Source of the DNA: Pseudomonadota bacterium
Lineage (GTDB): Bacteria; Desulfobacterota; Desulfobacteria; Desulfobacterales; RPRI01
Reading direction: 5' to 3'
Assembly: GCA_018830925.1 (NCBI GenBank)
Contig: JAHJRK010000371.1
Location: forward strand, 1 to 5,022
Length of the DNA: 5,022 nucleotides
In this document: positions 4,438 through 5,022 of the stretch, piece after piece
Layout of the letters: every line of letters begins with the position of its first letter
Numbering within the stretch: position 1 is the first letter of the stretch
The notes under the pieces: model-generated
Told to the model about the DNA's origin: nothing
Database searches by the model: none
What the model saw: only the letters and a program-made list of their open reading frames with translations
Made by a program: the position numbers and the translations under genes

Positions 4438-5022
4438 ATGGGTGGAAAAGTCGTTGGATCTGTTATGGTTGTCGGCGGAGGAATTGCTGGAATGCAGTCC
4501 GCCCTTGACCTTGCCAATTCCGGATATTATGTCTATTTACTTGAAAAAACATCCGCTATCGGAGGTCTCATGTCGCAGCTTGACAAGACCTTTCCGACAA
4601 ATGACTGTGCCATGTGAGTTATCTCACCAAAACTGGTCGAGGTCGGCCGGCATTTAAATATTGAACTATTGATGAATTCCGAACTCCTTGAACTGAAAGG
4701 AGATCCGGGGAATTTTACCGCGATAGTCAAACAGAACCCGCGCTATATAGACCTGTCAAAATGTACAAGCTGCGGGGAATGTTCGAAAGTCTGTCCTGTC
4801 ACACTCTCAAATGAATATGACGAGAATCTTTCGGTAAAAAAAGCTGCCTATAAGCAGTATCCGCAGGCTATTCCAGGAGCTTATGCAATCCAGAAAACCG
4901 ATAAAGCCCCGTGCAAGCTGGCGTGCCCCGCAGGACTTAATGTTCAGGGTTATGTTCAGATGGCAGGCCAGGGTAAGTATAAAGAAGCCCTTCAGATAAT
5001 AATGGAGGAACTCCCTCTGCCC
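4438..5022 (+). CDS. hdrA: HdrA-like FAD/Fe-S oxidoreductase, probable selenoprotein, 3' end beyond window
   Basis: A 195-codon 5' fragment read through an in-frame UGA at codon 60. It begins with an FAD-binding Rossmann motif, VVGGGIAGMQSAL (11-23), with E36 at the end of the second strand. The HdrA-family segment TFPTNDCAM (51-59) runs into the UGA and continues without break as VISPKLVEVGRH (61-72). A [4Fe-4S] ferredoxin motif follows (C109, C112, C115, C119-P120), then a GltD-like N-terminal motif, PCKLACPAGLNVQGY (158-172) with GKYKEAL and LPLP. In homologues the UGA position is normally cysteine, giving CxxC; here it would be CxxU (C57, Sec60). HdrA proteins carry flavin and Fe-S clusters and move electrons, sometimes by flavin-based bifurcation, in methanogens and sulfate reducers. 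The ferredoxin and GltD-like parts point to one of the long multidomain bacterial forms. The product is cytoplasmic, its partners unseen. A frameshift is excluded because the frame is conserved on both sides; a Cys-to-stop mutation is possible but less likely. Confidence 0.88.
4615..4617 (+). other. In-frame UGA, probable selenocysteine codon
   Basis: TGA lies exactly in frame (codon 60) within an uninterrupted HdrA coding sequence, at the family position normally held by cysteine in the CxxC of TFPTNDCAMC. HdrA selenoproteins are known from methanococci and deltaproteobacteria. Standard gene calling would stop here or restart at the ATG at 4672, losing the FAD-binding segment. Confidence 0.85.
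4633..4650 (+). promoter_or_regulatory. Candidate bacterial SECIS hairpin
   Basis: A 6-bp stem pairs CUGGUC (4633-4638) with GGCCGG (4645-4650), counting three G-U wobbles, and closes on the 6-nt loop GAGGUC. The AGGUC in the loop matches the apical loop of the E. coli fdhF SECIS (AGGUCU), where the paired G and U are bound by SelB. Fifteen nt separate the UGA from the stem, and the loop begins at the 22nd base after it, within the spacing usual for bacterial SECIS elements. An A-U extension (4630-4632 with 4653-4655 across a 2-nt bulge) is possible. The bases also encode the conserved LVEVGR, so part of the sequence is constrained by protein. Confidence 0.6.

Noticed and set aside
4615..4617. 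Reading the UGA as a true stop, making hdrA a pseudogene
   Set aside because: Both flanks are well-conserved HdrA sequence with no other lesion, the position is a known cysteine/selenocysteine site, and a SECIS-like hairpin follows. A point mutation cannot be fully excluded without genome data.
4367..4657. A 96-codon open frame on the + strand overlapping the start of the hdrA-like gene
   Set aside because: It is out of frame with the HdrA coding sequence, which has clear motifs and a strong ribosome site; its translation resembles no known family and it shows no ribosome site of its own.

Overview
The window looks like a chromosomal stretch from a mesophilic anaerobe of the Desulfobacterota, most likely a Desulfobacterales sulfate reducer or a close relative. 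The pointers are an HdrA-type flavin/iron-sulfur oxidoreductase with an in-frame UGA at a probable selenocysteine site, a GcvH-like protein without the lipoylation lysine, a sigma-54 enhancer-binding regulator, moderate base composition, and spacers rich in short tandem repeats. This placement is inferred from gene content, not from a database match.

Layout: (1) 1-474, + strand: the 3' part of a gene for a GcvH-like (lipoyl-fold) protein with a C-terminal extension. (2) 475-561: a short convergent spacer with two perfect 7-bp hairpins. (3) 535-4019, - strand: an apparent three-gene operon, transcribed in the order sensor kinase (4019-2487), sigma-54-dependent response regulator (2455-1115), archaemetzincin-type zinc protease (1101-535). 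The gaps are only 31 and 13 nt. (4) 4020-4437: a 418-bp divergent spacer built largely of short tandem repeats (at least four tracts, mostly 7-bp period), with a candidate sigma-70-like promoter facing right. (5) 4438-5022, + strand: the 5' part of a long hdrA-like gene, read through the UGA at 4615-4617 as selenocysteine and running off the window.

How the parts may work together: the kinase has no membrane segment. It carries a nucleotide-binding (Rossmann-like) N-terminus and a PAS domain with a cysteine/histidine cluster, so it is a plausible cytoplasmic redox or NAD(P)H sensor. It should phosphorylate the neighbouring NtrC-family regulator. The divergent HdrA is a flavin/Fe-S electron-transfer protein with a CxxU redox motif, which makes it a natural candidate target, but no sigma-54 promoter was found in the shared spacer, so that link is conjecture. 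The archaemetzincin as third gene of the two-component operon is the least expected element. The main results are the likely selenocysteine-containing HdrA, which naive gene calling would truncate, with a candidate bacterial SECIS hairpin just downstream, and the unusual redox-sensor kinase / regulator / metalloprotease operon beside it.
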